From assembly GCF_004923315.1 (NCBI RefSeq), contig NZ_CP039651.1, positions 289,833 to 353,832 of the forward strand: a stretch of DNA of 64,000 bases, in the 5' to 3' direction. Positions within the stretch are counted from its first letter, which is position 1, and the number at the start of each line of letters is the position of its first letter. This document shows, one piece after another, positions 8,643 to 17,044 of the stretch. The notes below the pieces were generated by a model that saw only the letters and a list, made by a program, of their open reading frames with translations, had not been told where the DNA came from and ran no database searches. The DNA comes from Azospirillum sp. TSA2s. Its GTDB lineage: Bacteria; Pseudomonadota; Alphaproteobacteria; Azospirillales; Azospirillaceae. The position numbers and the translations under genes were made by a program.

Positions 8643-9028
8643 TTGGCGATCAGCACCGCAGGCGGCGCGTCGGGATGAAAGTCGTCGAAGAACGGGTATT
8701 CGCCGGGATCGAGCCCCTTGATCACCATGTCCGTGGTCACCCCCGGAGCGATGACCTTCTCCTTACGCAAAGGCAGGCTCTCGAATTCGGCCGGCGTCTT
8801 GCCGGTGTTGACGAGTTGCAGCTCGATCCGCGTGTCGGCGGGGACGTCGATGCGCAGGGGCGTCATCTTGCCGTCCTCGAAGACGATCCTGAAGACGGGA
8901 TCGCCTGCGTACGCCTGCCCGGAAAGTCCGGAAACGGCCCCGACCAAGATCGGAGCCACACAAAACAGGCGACAGGACCAGCTTGAGACAATGGCATTAG
9001 TAGCCACCTTTTTTACCCGTACCGGCAT
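8639..9028 (-). CDS. ftrB: FtrB-type cupredoxin-like exported protein
   Basis: A periplasmic cupredoxin-like protein of about 129 residues, the FtrB partner thought to oxidise or hand over iron to the FTR1 permease. The start at 9028 gives a basic n-region followed by a hydrophobic signal segment and an AYA-type cleavage site near residue 41. An ATG at 9040 is an alternative, and both overlap the end of ftrA. The mature part has the beta-rich pattern of the family, with the motifs FRIVFEDGKMTP, GKTPAEFES and GEYPFFDDFHP. No full type-1 copper ligand set (His, Cys, His, Met) can be named, as is usual for this subfamily. It overlaps ftrA by 32 bases and ftrC by four. Confidence 0.8.
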   Translation of the reverse strand: MPVRVKKVATNAIVSSWSCRLFCVAPILVGAVSGLSGQAYAGDPVFRIVFEDGKMTPLRIDVPADTRIELQLVNTGKTPAEFESLPLRKEKVIAPGVTTDMVIKGLDPGEYPFFDDFHPDAPPAVLIAK

Positions 9029-9536
9029 AGACGAAGTCATATTTTGCTTCGAACGGTTTGAACCAGGGAGCGACACCAGTCTCTTTGTCCACGTGGCGAC
9101 CAAAATGGACATGCTGGTTCGCCGACGGCGGAGAAATCCTGAGGATCAGCTGATACCTGCCATTGCCCGCCATCCTGACGTTGTCGCCATAGTGCGGGCC
9201 GTCGTTGGCGACCATCGGCATGAAGGGACCCTTGGCCACCTCCGCACCGTCCTTCGTCAACGTGTATTCGACGACCAGATCGGGCACCCAGTCGCCTTTG
9301 GCGAAGCCGTTCTTGTTGTCTTTGGTGGCCTTGATGTCGGCCTCCAGATGGACGTCGCTGTCGGCTGCTAGCCGCATCATGCCGGCTGGTTCCATCTCGA
9401 TGGGCTGCAGATAGACAGCCGCGACATCGAGCCCCTCTTGCGTCTGCGGCTTACCCACAGGGTATTCTTTCGCCGCAACGGAAAATGCCGTTCCCGTGAG
9501 GAGGATCGAAGCCAGCACTGTGATTCTAAGCATCAT
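8997..9536 (-). CDS. ftrA: P19/FtrA-type periplasmic iron-binding protein
   Basis: A 179-residue exported protein of the P19/Tp34 family that binds iron, often beside copper, in the periplasm and feeds the FTR1 permease. A signal peptide spans residues 1-22 with cleavage after VAA. The family hallmarks are present: KEYPVGKP at the mature N-terminus, an early Met-containing metal site (QPIEMEPAGMM), the ANDGPHYGDN loop and the NQHVHFGRH strand whose His residues bind metal. It is the first gene of the operon. A Fur-like palindrome lies just upstream, so iron limitation probably induces it; that is inferred from the site. Confidence 0.88.
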   Translation of the reverse strand: MMLRITVLASILLTGTAFSVAAKEYPVGKPQTQEGLDVAAVYLQPIEMEPAGMMRLAADSDVHLEADIKATKDNKNGFAKGDWVPDLVVEYTLTKDGAEVAKGPFMPMVANDGPHYGDNVRMAGNGRYQLILRISPPSANQHVHFGRHVDKETGVAPWFKPFEAKYDFVYAGTGKKGGY

Positions 9537-9559
9537 GTGGATACACCCCGTTGGATTTG

Positions 9560-9578
9560 TGATTGCAAATCATCCGCA
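9560..9578 (-). promoter_or_regulatory. Candidate Fur/iron-responsive operator before ftrA
   Basis: A 7-1-7 inverted repeat TGCAAAT-C-ATCCGCA at 9564-9578 overlaps a second palindrome TGATTGCAAATCA at 9560-9572. It lies about 24 bases upstream of the ftrA ATG, in the promoter position. This is the 7-1-7 style of Fur box with TGC/GCA outer bases. FTR1 systems are usually iron-regulated, which supports the call. Confidence 0.5.
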
Positions 9579-9836
9579 TTCGCGGCGGTGGGTCAACGGG
9601 GATATCGCGACATTGGGAAAATGTATAGTACGACATGGTGTCGCAGTAAGAAGCCGCCCAGTACGTCGTTCTCCCTGGTGGCAACGCTGTGGTGAGACCG
9701 ATGTCCGCTCCCGGTTTCAACGTTCCACGGACCAGGAACTGTGACCGGTCGGGCTCTGTTGGGATGGATGCCGCCTGTTTCTGGTGAGGGACACCACCTG
9801 ATGAGGATCGGCCTTCTGGAAGCGGAGGTCCTTCCC

Positions 9837-10500
9837 ATGGAACCCACGATCATCGGCCTCGATTTTGCCAAGATGGAGTTCCAACTTCATGGTGTGGACG
9901 AGCGCGGCAACATTGTGTTCACCAAGCGGCTGCACCGCGGTGGAGTGCTGACGTTCTTTGCCAGCTTGGCGGCCTGGGTGATCGGCATGGAAGCATGCGC
10001 TCGCGGGCATCGCCGTGCGCGTGAAATCAGCAAGCTCGGGTATAGGGCCACTTGATGCCGATGTAGTCGGTCAAGCCCTTCGTCAAGCGTTACAAGAACG
10101 ACTGGGCAGACGCTCCGGCAATCTGCGCGGCCGTTCAGCGCCCCACCATGCGCTTCGTATCGATCAAAAGCGAGAACCAGCAGAGCACACTGGTCATCCA
10201 TTGCGCCGGCATCACCGCTGGTCTCCGTGAATGGCGATCAGGACGGCATTGGTCTCACTGCGCCGGCGGGCGAACATGTGGACGTTGCCATGGCTCGCGC
10301 CCTTGATTAGCTCCAGTTCGATGAGCCGCCGCTCAGTTCGCCAGCGGGCAGCGTCGGGGCGATCGCTCCCTTATCCAGGCCGGCCACCTCGGCCCGAACG
10401 CCCTTGCGCAAGCTGCCAAGCGGCTGCCGGAGCAACACTGATCCTCGCATCGTCGACACGATCCTCCAGATAATCCCGCAAATAGTAAGTCCGTCCCTCC
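9837..10500 (+). pseudogene. Degraded IS110-family transposase
   Basis: The frame starting at 9837 (RBS GGAGG, residues MEPTIIGLDFAK) gives the N-terminus of an IS110-type DEDD transposase: IGLDFAKMEFQLHGVD, then a region ending GMEACARGHRRARE. It hits a stop at 10053-10055. Downstream, shifted frames carry recognisable family text (KPFVKRYKNDWADA, then PTMRFVSIKSENQQS), after which similarity fades. An intact IS110 enzyme is about 340 residues, so this is a multiply frameshifted remnant. It marks the boundary between the iron operon and the envelope block. No element ends could be defined. Confidence 0.75.
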
Positions 10501-10602
10501 CGTCTTTGATGGTTCGTGTTGGTGCGGACTGTGGAGCGGTAGCATCCTTAAAATGCAAATGATCTGAAATAGAAAAACCTAAGCCTGCACCTCCTTCGGC
10601 CA

Positions 10603-10722
10603 GACATTGGGATTTTGCATGATTTCTGTGGGCTTCCGGTAAGGAAAAGAGACGCCACCAAGCTCTGTTTTTTCGGGAGGCGTATGATCCGGCGGCACCC
10701 ACTTCCGACATTGGGATTTTTC
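10603..10722. repeat. Two copies of GACATTGGGATTTT, possible element end
   Basis: GACATTGGGATTTT occurs at 10603-10616 and again at 10707-10720, spaced 104 bp. The second copy continues into TCAACA, so on the opposite strand it reads TGTTGAAAAATCCC, the TGT start expected of Tn7/Tn402-type ends. The first copy runs into TTTTGCATGA, which also occurs in the repeat beside the recombinase at 1646. They may be remnants of a transposon right end. Confidence 0.4.
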
Positions 10723-10810
10723 AACATCGGGTCCACCGCCGACGAACCTTGCCGACCCTAGGCTTCTTCCGAGCCGCGAATTCACCGCGAACATGCGAAG
10801 GAGCCATCCA

Positions 10811-11605
10811 ATGCACGCGACACACGACGCACGGGCGTCCGGCGCCGGTATGCTGAACAAAGTGCCGGAGGTCACGCTCATCTTCTGGATCATCAAGATC
10901 ATGTCCACCACGGTGGGTGAAACCGGGGCCGACTATCTGGCCGTCCATGTCGGCCTGGGGACCGGCCTGACCGGTGCGATCATGGCCATGCTGCTGGGCG
11001 GCGCGCTGCTGCTGCAATTGCGGGCGCAGGCCTATGTGCCCTGGATCTATTGGTTGACCGTCGTGCTGGTCAGCGTTGTCGGGACCCAGATCACGGATGC
11101 GCTGACGGACGGCCTGAATGTCAGCCTCTACGTCAGCACCACGGTGTTCGCGGTGGCCCTGGCGGCGATTTTCGCCACTTGGTATGCGGCCGAACGGACG
11201 CTGTCGATCCACACCATCGTCACCAGCCGTCGCGAGGTGTTCTACTGGACAGCGATCCTCTTCACTTTCGCTCTGGGCACGGCGGCCGGCGATCTTGCGA
11301 CCGAGGCGCTCCAACTCGGTTTCCAGCTCGGCGTGCTCGTTTTCGGCGGGCTGATCGCGCTGGTCACGCTCGCCTACTACCGCGGCGCCAACCCGATCCT
11401 GACCTTTTGGATCGCTTATGTGCTGACCCGACCGCTTGGCGCATCGCTGGGCGATTTCCTGTCGCAGGCCCAGCAGTACGGTGGTCTGGGTCTCGGCACG
11501 ATCATGACCAGCGCCGTCTTCCTGGTCGTCATCGTGGCCCTGGTGGCGATGGTGAGCGTCACCGCTGTTCAGCGTCGCAATGCATCCGTGGGCGATGAGG
11601 CCTGA
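10811..11605 (+). CDS. COG4705-type integral membrane protein
   Basis: A 264-residue polytopic inner-membrane protein of the uncharacterised COG4705/DUF347 kind. The N-terminal motif KVPEVTLIFWIIKIMSTTVGET, with its conserved TVGETxADY core, is typical. About eight hydrophobic helices follow, with a related second half (TLAYYRGANPILTFWIAYVLTRPLGASLGD) consistent with an internal repeat. The ATG at 10811 is preceded by AAGGAG. A small exported protein follows 34 bases later and then a terminator, so the two probably share a transcript. Members are often found beside PepSY and two-component genes in proteobacteria, as here. The substrate is unknown. Confidence 0.8.
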   Translation: MHATHDARASGAGMLNKVPEVTLIFWIIKIMSTTVGETGADYLAVHVGLGTGLTGAIMAMLLGGALLLQLRAQAYVPWIYWLTVVLVSVVGTQITDALTDGLNVSLYVSTTVFAVALAAIFATWYAAERTLSIHTIVTSRREVFYWTAILFTFALGTAAGDLATEALQLGFQLGVLVFGGLIALVTLAYYRGANPILTFWIAYVLTRPLGASLGDFLSQAQQYGGLGLGTIMTSAVFLVVIVALVAMVSVTAVQRRNASVGDEA

Positions 11606-11639
11606 TGATCCTTCCCTTCATGCAAAGCAGAGATCGTCG

Positions 11640-12041
11640 ATGAAACACTCCTGGATCGCACTCACCGCTGTTGCGCTCGTTGCCACGGGTGCCGTGGCAG
11701 TCACATATTTCATGCCGGTAGCAGGCGCGGTTTCGCAGGCCGAAGCGTCTGCCGGACTGGGCGACATCTCGGGCTTCCGCAAGATTGTCGTCGATACGGC
11801 GGCCCTGGTCGATAAAGGGGACCTTGCGGGCGCGACGATCCGCATCAAGGATCTTGAAACGTCATGGGACGAGGCGGAAGCGGGCCTGAAGCCCCGAGCA
11901 CCGAGCCAGTGGCATGCGGTCGACAAAGCCATCGACGGGGCACTGTCGGCTTTGCGCGATAGCGCCCCGACGGTGGCCGCGTGCAAGAAGGCTTTGACGA
12001 CCCTGCTCGATACCATGGACAGCAACGGCACACATGGCTGA
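11640..12041 (+). CDS. Small exported alpha-helical protein of unknown function
   Basis: A 133-residue protein with an N-terminal hydrophobic segment (residues 5-27) that may be a signal peptide or a membrane anchor. A mostly helical soluble part follows, with the motif ISGFRKIVVDTAALVDKGDL, a TRIKDLETSWD-like stretch and WHAVDKAIDGAL. Proteins of this look accompany COG4705 membrane proteins, and this gene follows one directly. The ATG at 11640 was chosen because the signal-like segment starts there; upstream codons overlap the preceding gene. It ends just before a clear hairpin terminator. No catalytic or metal motif is seen. Confidence 0.7.
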   Translation: MKHSWIALTAVALVATGAVAVTYFMPVAGAVSQAEASAGLGDISGFRKIVVDTAALVDKGDLAGATIRIKDLETSWDEAEAGLKPRAPSQWHAVDKAIDGALSALRDSAPTVAACKKALTTLLDTMDSNGTHG

Positions 12042-12116
12042 GTGACCATCGCGCCGACCAGCGGCTGCCGGATTGACGGGGCTGACGACACAATAGCCGG
12101 ACATTCCGAAGGAAAG

Positions 12117-12147
12117 AGGCGCGGTGGGCATTCCCATCGCGCCTTTT
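12117..12147 (+). terminator. Intrinsic terminator after the COG4705 operon
   Basis: AGGCGCGGTGGG pairs with CCCATCGCGCCT (one G-T wobble) around a CATT loop and runs into TTTT. It lies 75 bases after the stop at 12041. Confidence 0.8.
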
Positions 12148-12239
12148 CGATGTGTCGGCGGTGGTTGTGCGGGAGGGGGCCGCCGGCATGTGCGACATGC
12201 CTTCAAGGGCGCTGGAGCCGGTGCCGATCCAAAGAAAAT

Positions 12240-12263
12240 GGCCCGGAAGTCTCCTTCCGGGCC
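12240..12263 (-). terminator. Intrinsic terminator after the PepSY gene
   Basis: A perfect 10-bp stem (GGCCCGGAAG with CTTCCGGGCC, four-base loop) sits 20 bases past the PepSY stop. Read on the minus strand it is followed by ATTTTCTTT, so it terminates the minus-strand transcript. Confidence 0.8.
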
Positions 12264-12283
12264 AGACACAGACGTCATCAAGA

Positions 12284-12637
12284 TCATTCGGCGTCGTTGT
12301 CTTCCTGCTCTTCAGCATCGCCCTGTGCGACATGACGCTTCACAACACTGCCGGAGGCTGCGTCCACGACCACAGTCTCGGTCGCCTTGTCCTTGGCGAC
12401 CTCGACACCGAAGGCCACCTTTCCATTTTCCTGCAGGATGTCGGCAGACAGTGCCTTGCCGCCGGTTTCCTGTTCGGCGGCGGTCACCGCCTGCGACAAC
12501 GAGATCTTCGCCTGCGACAGCGCCGACAGGTCACGGGCGTCTTCATGGGTCTTCTGGGCGGCCTGCGCGCCGTAGCCGATGCTGGCCACCAGCAGCGCCG
12601 CACAGATCGCGGATGCGGTCTTCATGACGGTCTTCAT
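12284..12637 (-). CDS. Exported PepSY-domain protein
   Basis: A 117-residue periplasmic protein: signal peptide at 1-26 (cleavage after AQA) followed by one PepSY domain of about 60 residues. The domain is seen in ISLSQAVTAAEQETGGKALSAD and the strand pair FGVEVAKDKATETVVVDAASG. The C-terminal tail is strongly acidic. Similar small PepSY proteins are common targets of PhoP/PmrA-like two-component systems. The RBS AGGAG lies nine bases before the ATG. Its promoter region carries the motif shared with the regulator gene at 16945, so it is probably controlled by that regulator (inferred). Roles in periplasmic stress or metal sensing are possible; none is proved by sequence. Confidence 0.85.
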   Translation of the reverse strand: MKTVMKTASAICAALLVASIGYGAQAAQKTHEDARDLSALSQAKISLSQAVTAAEQETGGKALSADILQENGKVAFGVEVAKDKATETVVVDAASGSVVKRHVAQGDAEEQEDNDAE

Positions 12638-12719
12638 ACGATTGGCTCCTGTTGCGGGGCATCATGCCCCGGTGACAGGCAATCCTAGGCGGGGCTGACT
12701 TACCGGCCTTTGGCGAGCG

Positions 12720-12735
12720 CTATACGGATTGGTAA
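12720..12735 (-). promoter_or_regulatory. Shared operator motif upstream of the PepSY gene
   Basis: On the minus strand the site reads TTACCAATCCGTATAG, 83 bases upstream of the PepSY ATG. It matches 15 of 16 positions of the site before the response-regulator gene (17045-17060). The same orientation relative to both genes suggests an operator for the encoded OmpR-family regulator. Confidence 0.6.
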
Positions 12736-12856
12736 GATCGAGGCCGCATTCTCGCCATGACCGGCGGCAGACCCTCTGGATCGGGCAGCCAAGACTGGCA
12801 GATCGCCAGCGGTACGGCCCAGTTCGGACCGGAGTGCCGTCATGTAACCGGGTCGA

Positions 12857-13492
12857 TCAACGGTTCGGCTTTGCCGGAGAGCGCAGTCGCCGCCATAGGA
12901 ACCAGGCCACCGCCGCTACGATCACGACGATCACCAGCATGTCGAAGCGATGCATCCAGTCCCGCAGCGTCGGGTCGCTGTTCCAACGTTCTCCCAGCGC
13001 GTAGCCGACATAGGCCAGCCCGAAGCACCAGGGCCAGGAGCCGATGAAGGTGTAGAGATGGAAGCGGAGCCTCGGCATCCCGGCCATTCCGGCGGGAAGG
13101 GCGATGAAGGTCCGCACAACCGGCAGCATCCGGGCCACCAGCACCGCCGGGCCGCCGAGCCGGGAGAAGAAGCGCTCCGCCAGATCGAGGTCATGCTCGT
13201 CGAGCAGGACGTAGCGGCCCCAGCGCCGGATCAGCGGCCGTCCGCCCCGCCGCCCCACCGCATAGGCGATCTCGGATCCCAGGTTGCAGCCGATCGCCCC
13301 GACGCTGGCGACCAGCATCAAGTTGAAGTGTCCTGTCGAGACGAGATAGCCGGCAAAGGGCATGATGACCTCGGACGGCAGCGGAATGCAGGCGGACTCC
13401 AGCGCCATCAGCATCGCGACGCCGGGATAACCCAGCGTCGCGATGACCGATACGATGATCGATCCGAGTGCTTCGAGAAGATGCCCCACCAC
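12857..13492 (-). CDS. DedA-family membrane protein
   Basis: A 211-residue inner-membrane protein of the DedA/VTT family, associated with lipid-carrier flipping and membrane homeostasis. The hallmark pieces are present: ALESACIPLPSEVIMPFAGYL near 29-49, a G-rich segment (IGCNLGSEIAYAVGRRGG), and FFSRLGGPAVLVARMLPVVRTFIALPAGMAGM near 108-140 with the conserved Arg of the re-entrant motif. It follows the PAP2 gene by four bases on the same transcript. The block pairs a DedA protein with an undecaprenyl-pyrophosphatase-like protein twice in this window, which fits undecaprenyl-phosphate recycling (inference from known DedA/PopT work). Confidence 0.9.
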   Translation of the reverse strand: MVGHLLEALGSIIVSVIATLGYPGVAMLMALESACIPLPSEVIMPFAGYLVSTGHFNLMLVASVGAIGCNLGSEIAYAVGRRGGRPLIRRWGRYVLLDEHDLDLAERFFSRLGGPAVLVARMLPVVRTFIALPAGMAGMPRLRFHLYTFIGSWPWCFGLAYVGYALGERWNSDPTLRDWMHRFDMLVIVVIVAAVAWFLWRRLRSPAKPNR

Positions 13493-13496
13493 GTCC

Positions 13497-14105
13497 TCAC
13501 CTGCGGTCCAGCGGGAATAGGGCAGCGGGCAGATGCAGCCGCCGCACGGCTCCCTCGTAAAGCCGGACGATGGCCGGCGTCAGCAGACGATCAATCAGGG
13601 GCCGGACCGGAACGACCAGCAGCGATGCGGTGGCGGCGACCAGAAGCGCTCCAGCCATGTCCAGCGGGAAGTGAACACCGAGATAGATGCGAGCCCAGGC
13701 GACGCCCATGCCGAAGGCCATCATTCCCCAACCCAGCCGCGGCCAGGAACCGCGCAGCAGCAGGCTGACCCCGATCGTCCACATGAAGGTCGCATGGTCG
13801 CTGGGGAAGGACGAGTCGGCCGCATGTGGGATCAGCTGGTGCCCCAACCCGATCATGAAGGGGCGCGGATGCTGCCAGATAGCGCCGATCACCGTGTTGA
13901 TCAGGGCCGCCGTCAGCAGGGCGCAGCCCGCACCGACCAGGGCTGAACGCCCGTTGTGCCGTCCCCACACCCACAGCACCGCGATCAGCGCCGCCGCCAG
14001 CACCACCACGTCATCCGCCAGGAAGCGCGCCAGCAGCAGAAGCATGGTCTGCGGATCGGGCGGGGCGTTCAGCAGGAGGAACAGATGCCGATTCAAAGCT
14101 TCCAT
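13497..14105 (-). CDS. PAP2 phosphatase, BcrC-type undecaprenyl-diphosphatase
   Basis: A 202-residue membrane phosphatase predicted to dephosphorylate undecaprenyl diphosphate at the outer face of the membrane. The three PAP2 motifs are visible: HPRPFM with a preceding basic/aromatic stretch, PSDHATF (about 113-119) and RIYLGVHFPLDMAGA (about 151-165) with the catalytic His. It belongs to the BcrC type rather than the UppP type. Four bases separate it from the downstream DedA gene and about 85 from the upstream one. It is a paralog of the protein at 29007-29624, with the same HPRPF and PSDH motif spacing. Confidence 0.88.
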   Translation of the reverse strand: MEALNRHLFLLLNAPPDPQTMLLLLARFLADDVVVLAAALIAVLWVWGRHNGRSALVGAGCALLTAALINTVIGAIWQHPRPFMIGLGHQLIPHAADSSFPSDHATFMWTIGVSLLLRGSWPRLGWGMMAFGMGVAWARIYLGVHFPLDMAGALLVAATASLLVVPVRPLIDRLLTPAIVRLYEGAVRRLHLPAALFPLDRR

Positions 14106-14189
14106 GAGCGAGGTCCACTTGTTTCGATGCGATGACAGGCCGGGCAGACAGATGGGCAGTGTGGGGCCCTTCGCGCGTGACGCCGAAGG

Positions 14190-14861
14190 CTAGGGCTGGA
14201 GCGTTCGGGTGAGTTCGGGAGACTGGCGGGGATCGGCGAAGGCCCGGTCTGCGGCACGTTGCAGGCGTTCTTCATGACGCCGCGCATATCGCCACCCCAA
14301 GACCCCGGCGAGCAGGGCGATGCCGCCGGCACCGACCGCCAGGGGGCCATGATAGCGCTCCAGTGCCTGCCCGAAGCTCCAGCCGCCCAGGCCGAACGCA
14401 ATGGACCAGAGCAGCCCGCCGCAGGCATTGGCGACCAGGAAGCGACGCCAACACATACGGTTGGCGCCGGCGAGCAGCGCGGTCAGCACCCGCAGCAGCG
14501 CCACGAACCGCCCGAGCAGCACGACCTTGCCGCCGTGCCGTTGGAACAGGTACTGGCCGAGCCGCAGCCGCGGTTCGGTCAGCCGCAAGAGCGACCCATA
14601 GCGCACCAGCAACCGGTAGCCATAGCGCCGACCGATCAGGAAGCCGACATTGTCACCCACCACGGCTCCGGCAGCCGCCGCGCCGATCACGAACTCGATC
14701 CGGAAATCGGGGGAGGCCGCCGCCAGGATCGATCCGGCGATCAGCGTCGTCTCTCCCGGCAGGGGCAGACCCATGCTCTCCAGCGCAACCACGCCAGCGA
14801 TCAGCCAATAACCGTAACCGGTCAGAAGTTGGGGAATCAGGCCGTGGAGCGGGAGAGACAT
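14190..14861 (-). CDS. DedA-family membrane protein (second copy)
   Basis: A 223-residue DedA/VTT protein distinct from the one at 12857. It shows ALESMGLPLPGETTLIAGSILAA near residues 27-50, a VGDNVGFLIGRRYG segment and FQRHGGKVVLLGRFVALLRVLTALLAGANRM near 105-135 with the conserved Arg residues. A last helix near 180-200 is followed by a basic tail. The ATG at 14861 has GAGGTGA upstream and lies four bases after the histidine kinase stop, so the gene is part of the regulator-kinase operon. An upstream in-frame ATG would overlap the kinase and is less likely. Confidence 0.88.
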   Translation of the reverse strand: MSLPLHGLIPQLLTGYGYWLIAGVVALESMGLPLPGETTLIAGSILAAASPDFRIEFVIGAAAAGAVVGDNVGFLIGRRYGYRLLVRYGSLLRLTEPRLRLGQYLFQRHGGKVVLLGRFVALLRVLTALLAGANRMCWRRFLVANACGGLLWSIAFGLGGWSFGQALERYHGPLAVGAGGIALLAGVLGWRYARRHEERLQRAADRAFADPRQSPELTRTLQP

Positions 14862-14865
14862 CGCG

Positions 14866-16281
14866 TCACCTCGAATGCTGCGCCGTGACCGGGGGGCATT
14901 CCCCGGCCGGCCGGGCCGACAAGCCGTCACGGAGATTGAAGTCAAGCGAGACCCGCAGGCCCGGGCCGTTGTCCGTCACGGACACCGTCGCCTCATGACG
15001 GTCCGCGATGGCCTTCACCAGACTGAGACCAAGCCCGCTGCCATCGGTGGTGCGGCTCCGCTCCAGCCGGTAGAAGCGGCGGAAAATGCGTCCGCGCTCT
15101 TCCGCCGGCACACCGGGACCGTCGTCGGCGATCGTCAGCCGCGCCACTCCTGGACCGGCGGCCAGAGCCACCTCGATGCGCGTTCCGGCCGGGGTGTGCC
15201 GAATGGCGTTCTCAACGAGATTGACGAGCATTTGGGTCAGCAATTCGCGGTCGCCCGCAACCACCGCCGGGTCGAGCCGTGGACTGACCAGGACCTTGCC
15301 GTCCTCTTCGGCCGAGGGCGTGAAGGCCTCGACCACTGTCTCCACGATGACGTGAAGCTCCACCGGGTCGCGAACCGGCGGTCGAGCGCCGCCCTCGATC
15401 TGGGCGATGCGCAGCAGCGCGGCAAAGGTCTCCAGCAGCGTGTCGGTTTCCGCCAGGGCCGCGTCCACTGCGACCGCGTAGTCGTCGGTCGATGCGGCGG
15501 TCGCCCGCACCCGCTCCAGACGCTGGCGCAGCCGCGCCAACGGAGTGCGCAAATCGTGGGCGATGTCGTTGGACACCTGCCGCAACCCCTCCATCAGATC
15601 GGCGATGCGGCCGAGCATGCGGTTCAGCGTATCCGAGAGCCGGTCGAGGTCGTCGCCGGTTCCCCGCACCGGGATGCGGCTGGCCAAATCACCGGCGATG
15701 ATCGCCTCCGCCGTGCGCGAGATGGCATCGACCCGCTGCAGGAAAGCCACGCTCAACAGAGCGCCGCCGGCGACCCCAAGCCCGAGCGTTACCAGCACCG
15801 CGACGGAAAATGCGTGGAAGATCGCCTCGTCGGCATCCTCTATCCATTCAAGATCGTCACCGACCGCCAGCAGCGTGCCGTCCGGCAGCCGGACCGTCAG
15901 GGTGCGGATCCCCACGAGTTCGCTCTCGTCGCTGGGCATCCGGTGCGGTTCGATGGTGCTCCAGCCCGGCTGAGGAACCGTCGTCATATCGCCGGCCAGA
16001 ATGGCGCCGCCTGCATCGGCGACGAGTTCATGCAGCGCGCCGGGACGGCCAGCGGTGCGCCGCACCTCGGCAGCGAGCTGCGCCTGCCCGCCGGCCTGGA
16101 ATTCACCGCGGAGCCGGTCGAGATCGGCCATGATCCGGCTGTTCATCTGCTGTTCCAACGCCGCGTGGGTGGTCCAATAGACCACTCCCCCCAGTATCAG
16201 CGCCGACACCGCGAAGATGAGAGCGAAGGCGGCGGCCAGCCGGAAACTGGCGGTCCGGAACAGTCTAGGCAGGGTCGTCAT
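14866..16281 (-). CDS. Sensor histidine kinase
   Basis: A 471-residue membrane sensor kinase. TM1 is at about 13-35, a periplasmic sensor region spans about 36-160 and TM2 lies near 163-188. A HAMP-like linker follows (RTAEAIIAGDLASRIPVRG). The dimerisation/phosphoacceptor motif is SNDIAHDLRTPLARL near 235-250. The ATPase domain carries the N box NLVENAIRHTP, G1 DDGPGV and G2 GSGLGLSL. It overlaps the response-regulator gene by 17 bases. The periplasmic part shows no metal-rich motif, so the stimulus is not evident. The downstream DedA/PAP2/DedA genes suggest an envelope-stress signal of the PmrB/BasS kind (inference). Confidence 0.9.
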   Translation of the reverse strand: MTTLPRLFRTASFRLAAAFALIFAVSALILGGVVYWTTHAALEQQMNSRIMADLDRLRGEFQAGGQAQLAAEVRRTAGRPGALHELVADAGGAILAGDMTTVPQPGWSTIEPHRMPSDESELVGIRTLTVRLPDGTLLAVGDDLEWIEDADEAIFHAFSVAVLVTLGLGVAGGALLSVAFLQRVDAISRTAEAIIAGDLASRIPVRGTGDDLDRLSDTLNRMLGRIADLMEGLRQVSNDIAHDLRTPLARLRQRLERVRATAASTDDYAVAVDAALAETDTLLETFAALLRIAQIEGGARPPVRDPVELHVIVETVVEAFTPSAEEDGKVLVSPRLDPAVVAGDRELLTQMLVNLVENAIRHTPAGTRIEVALAAGPGVARLTIADDGPGVPAEERGRIFRRFYRLERSRTTDGSGLGLSLVKAIADRHEATVSVTDNGPGLRVSLDFNLRDGLSARPAGECPPVTAQHSR

Positions 16282-16945
16282 TCAGGGTGTATCCGGCCCC
16301 GCGTACCGTGCAGATCAGCTCTCTGCTGCGGCCGCGGTCCACTTTGGCCCGCAGGCGGCTGATGTGGGTTTCGACGATGTTGGTCTTGGGGTCGAAGTGG
16401 AAGTCCCAGACATGCTCCAGCAGCATCGTGCGGGTCGTCACGCGCCCGGCATTGCGCATCAGATACTCCAGCAGCTGGAACTCGCGCGGTTGCAGATCGA
16501 TGGATGCGCCTCCTCGGGTCACGGAGCGTTTCAGGAGGTCCATTTCGAGGTCGGCCACCCGGAGCACCGTGGGGACGTCGTTCAGCGGCGGACGCCGCAC
16601 CAGAGCATTAAGACGGGCCAGCAACTCGGCAAAGGCGAAGGGCTTGACCAGATAGTCGTCGCCGCCAGCCTCCAGCCCCTCCACCCGGTCGCCGATCCCA
16701 CCGAGGGCGGTGAGCAACAGCACCGGCGTTTTCACTCCCGCACCGCGCAAGGTTTTCAGCACCGAGAGTCCATCGAGGCCCGGCAGCATCCGATCGACGA
16801 CCAAAGCGTCGAACGGCTGTCCCGCGGCGAGAAGCAGGCCGTCGCGCCCGTTGCCCACGCATTCAACGCTGTGCCCCTGTTCTCGCAGACCGGTCTGGAG
16901 ATAGCCCGCCGTTTCCGGATCGTCTTCAATGATCAATATCTTCAT
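16265..16945 (-). CDS. OmpR-family response regulator
   Basis: A 226-residue DNA-binding response regulator. The receiver domain (1-115) has the acidic pair IIEDD, the phosphoacceptor Asp in LVVDRMLPGLDG near 51, and the conserved Lys in YLVKPF near 102. The winged-helix effector (about 130-222) shows FQLLEYLMRNAGRVTTRTMLLEHVW and the recognition segment TNIVETHISRLRAKVD. It is the first gene of the operon that continues into kinase, DedA, PAP2 and DedA. An upstream motif shared with the PepSY promoter suggests autoregulation. The RBS GAGGAGGG lies about 18-25 bases before the ATG, somewhat far; no better start is seen. Confidence 0.92.
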   Translation of the reverse strand: MKILIIEDDPETAGYLQTGLREQGHSVECVGNGRDGLLLAAGQPFDALVVDRMLPGLDGLSVLKTLRGAGVKTPVLLLTALGGIGDRVEGLEAGGDDYLVKPFAFAELLARLNALVRRPPLNDVPTVLRVADLEMDLLKRSVTRGGASIDLQPREFQLLEYLMRNAGRVTTRTMLLEHVWDFHFDPKTNIVETHISRLRAKVDRGRSRELICTVRGAGYTLNDDPA

Positions 16946-17044
16946 TGGCGCAGCCCCCCGATCCCTCCTCGAAATGTCCGTCTCTGATCCTCACAGCCGG
17001 TCAAACAAGATAGTCGAAGTCGTCTTAATGGGCGGTCACTGATT

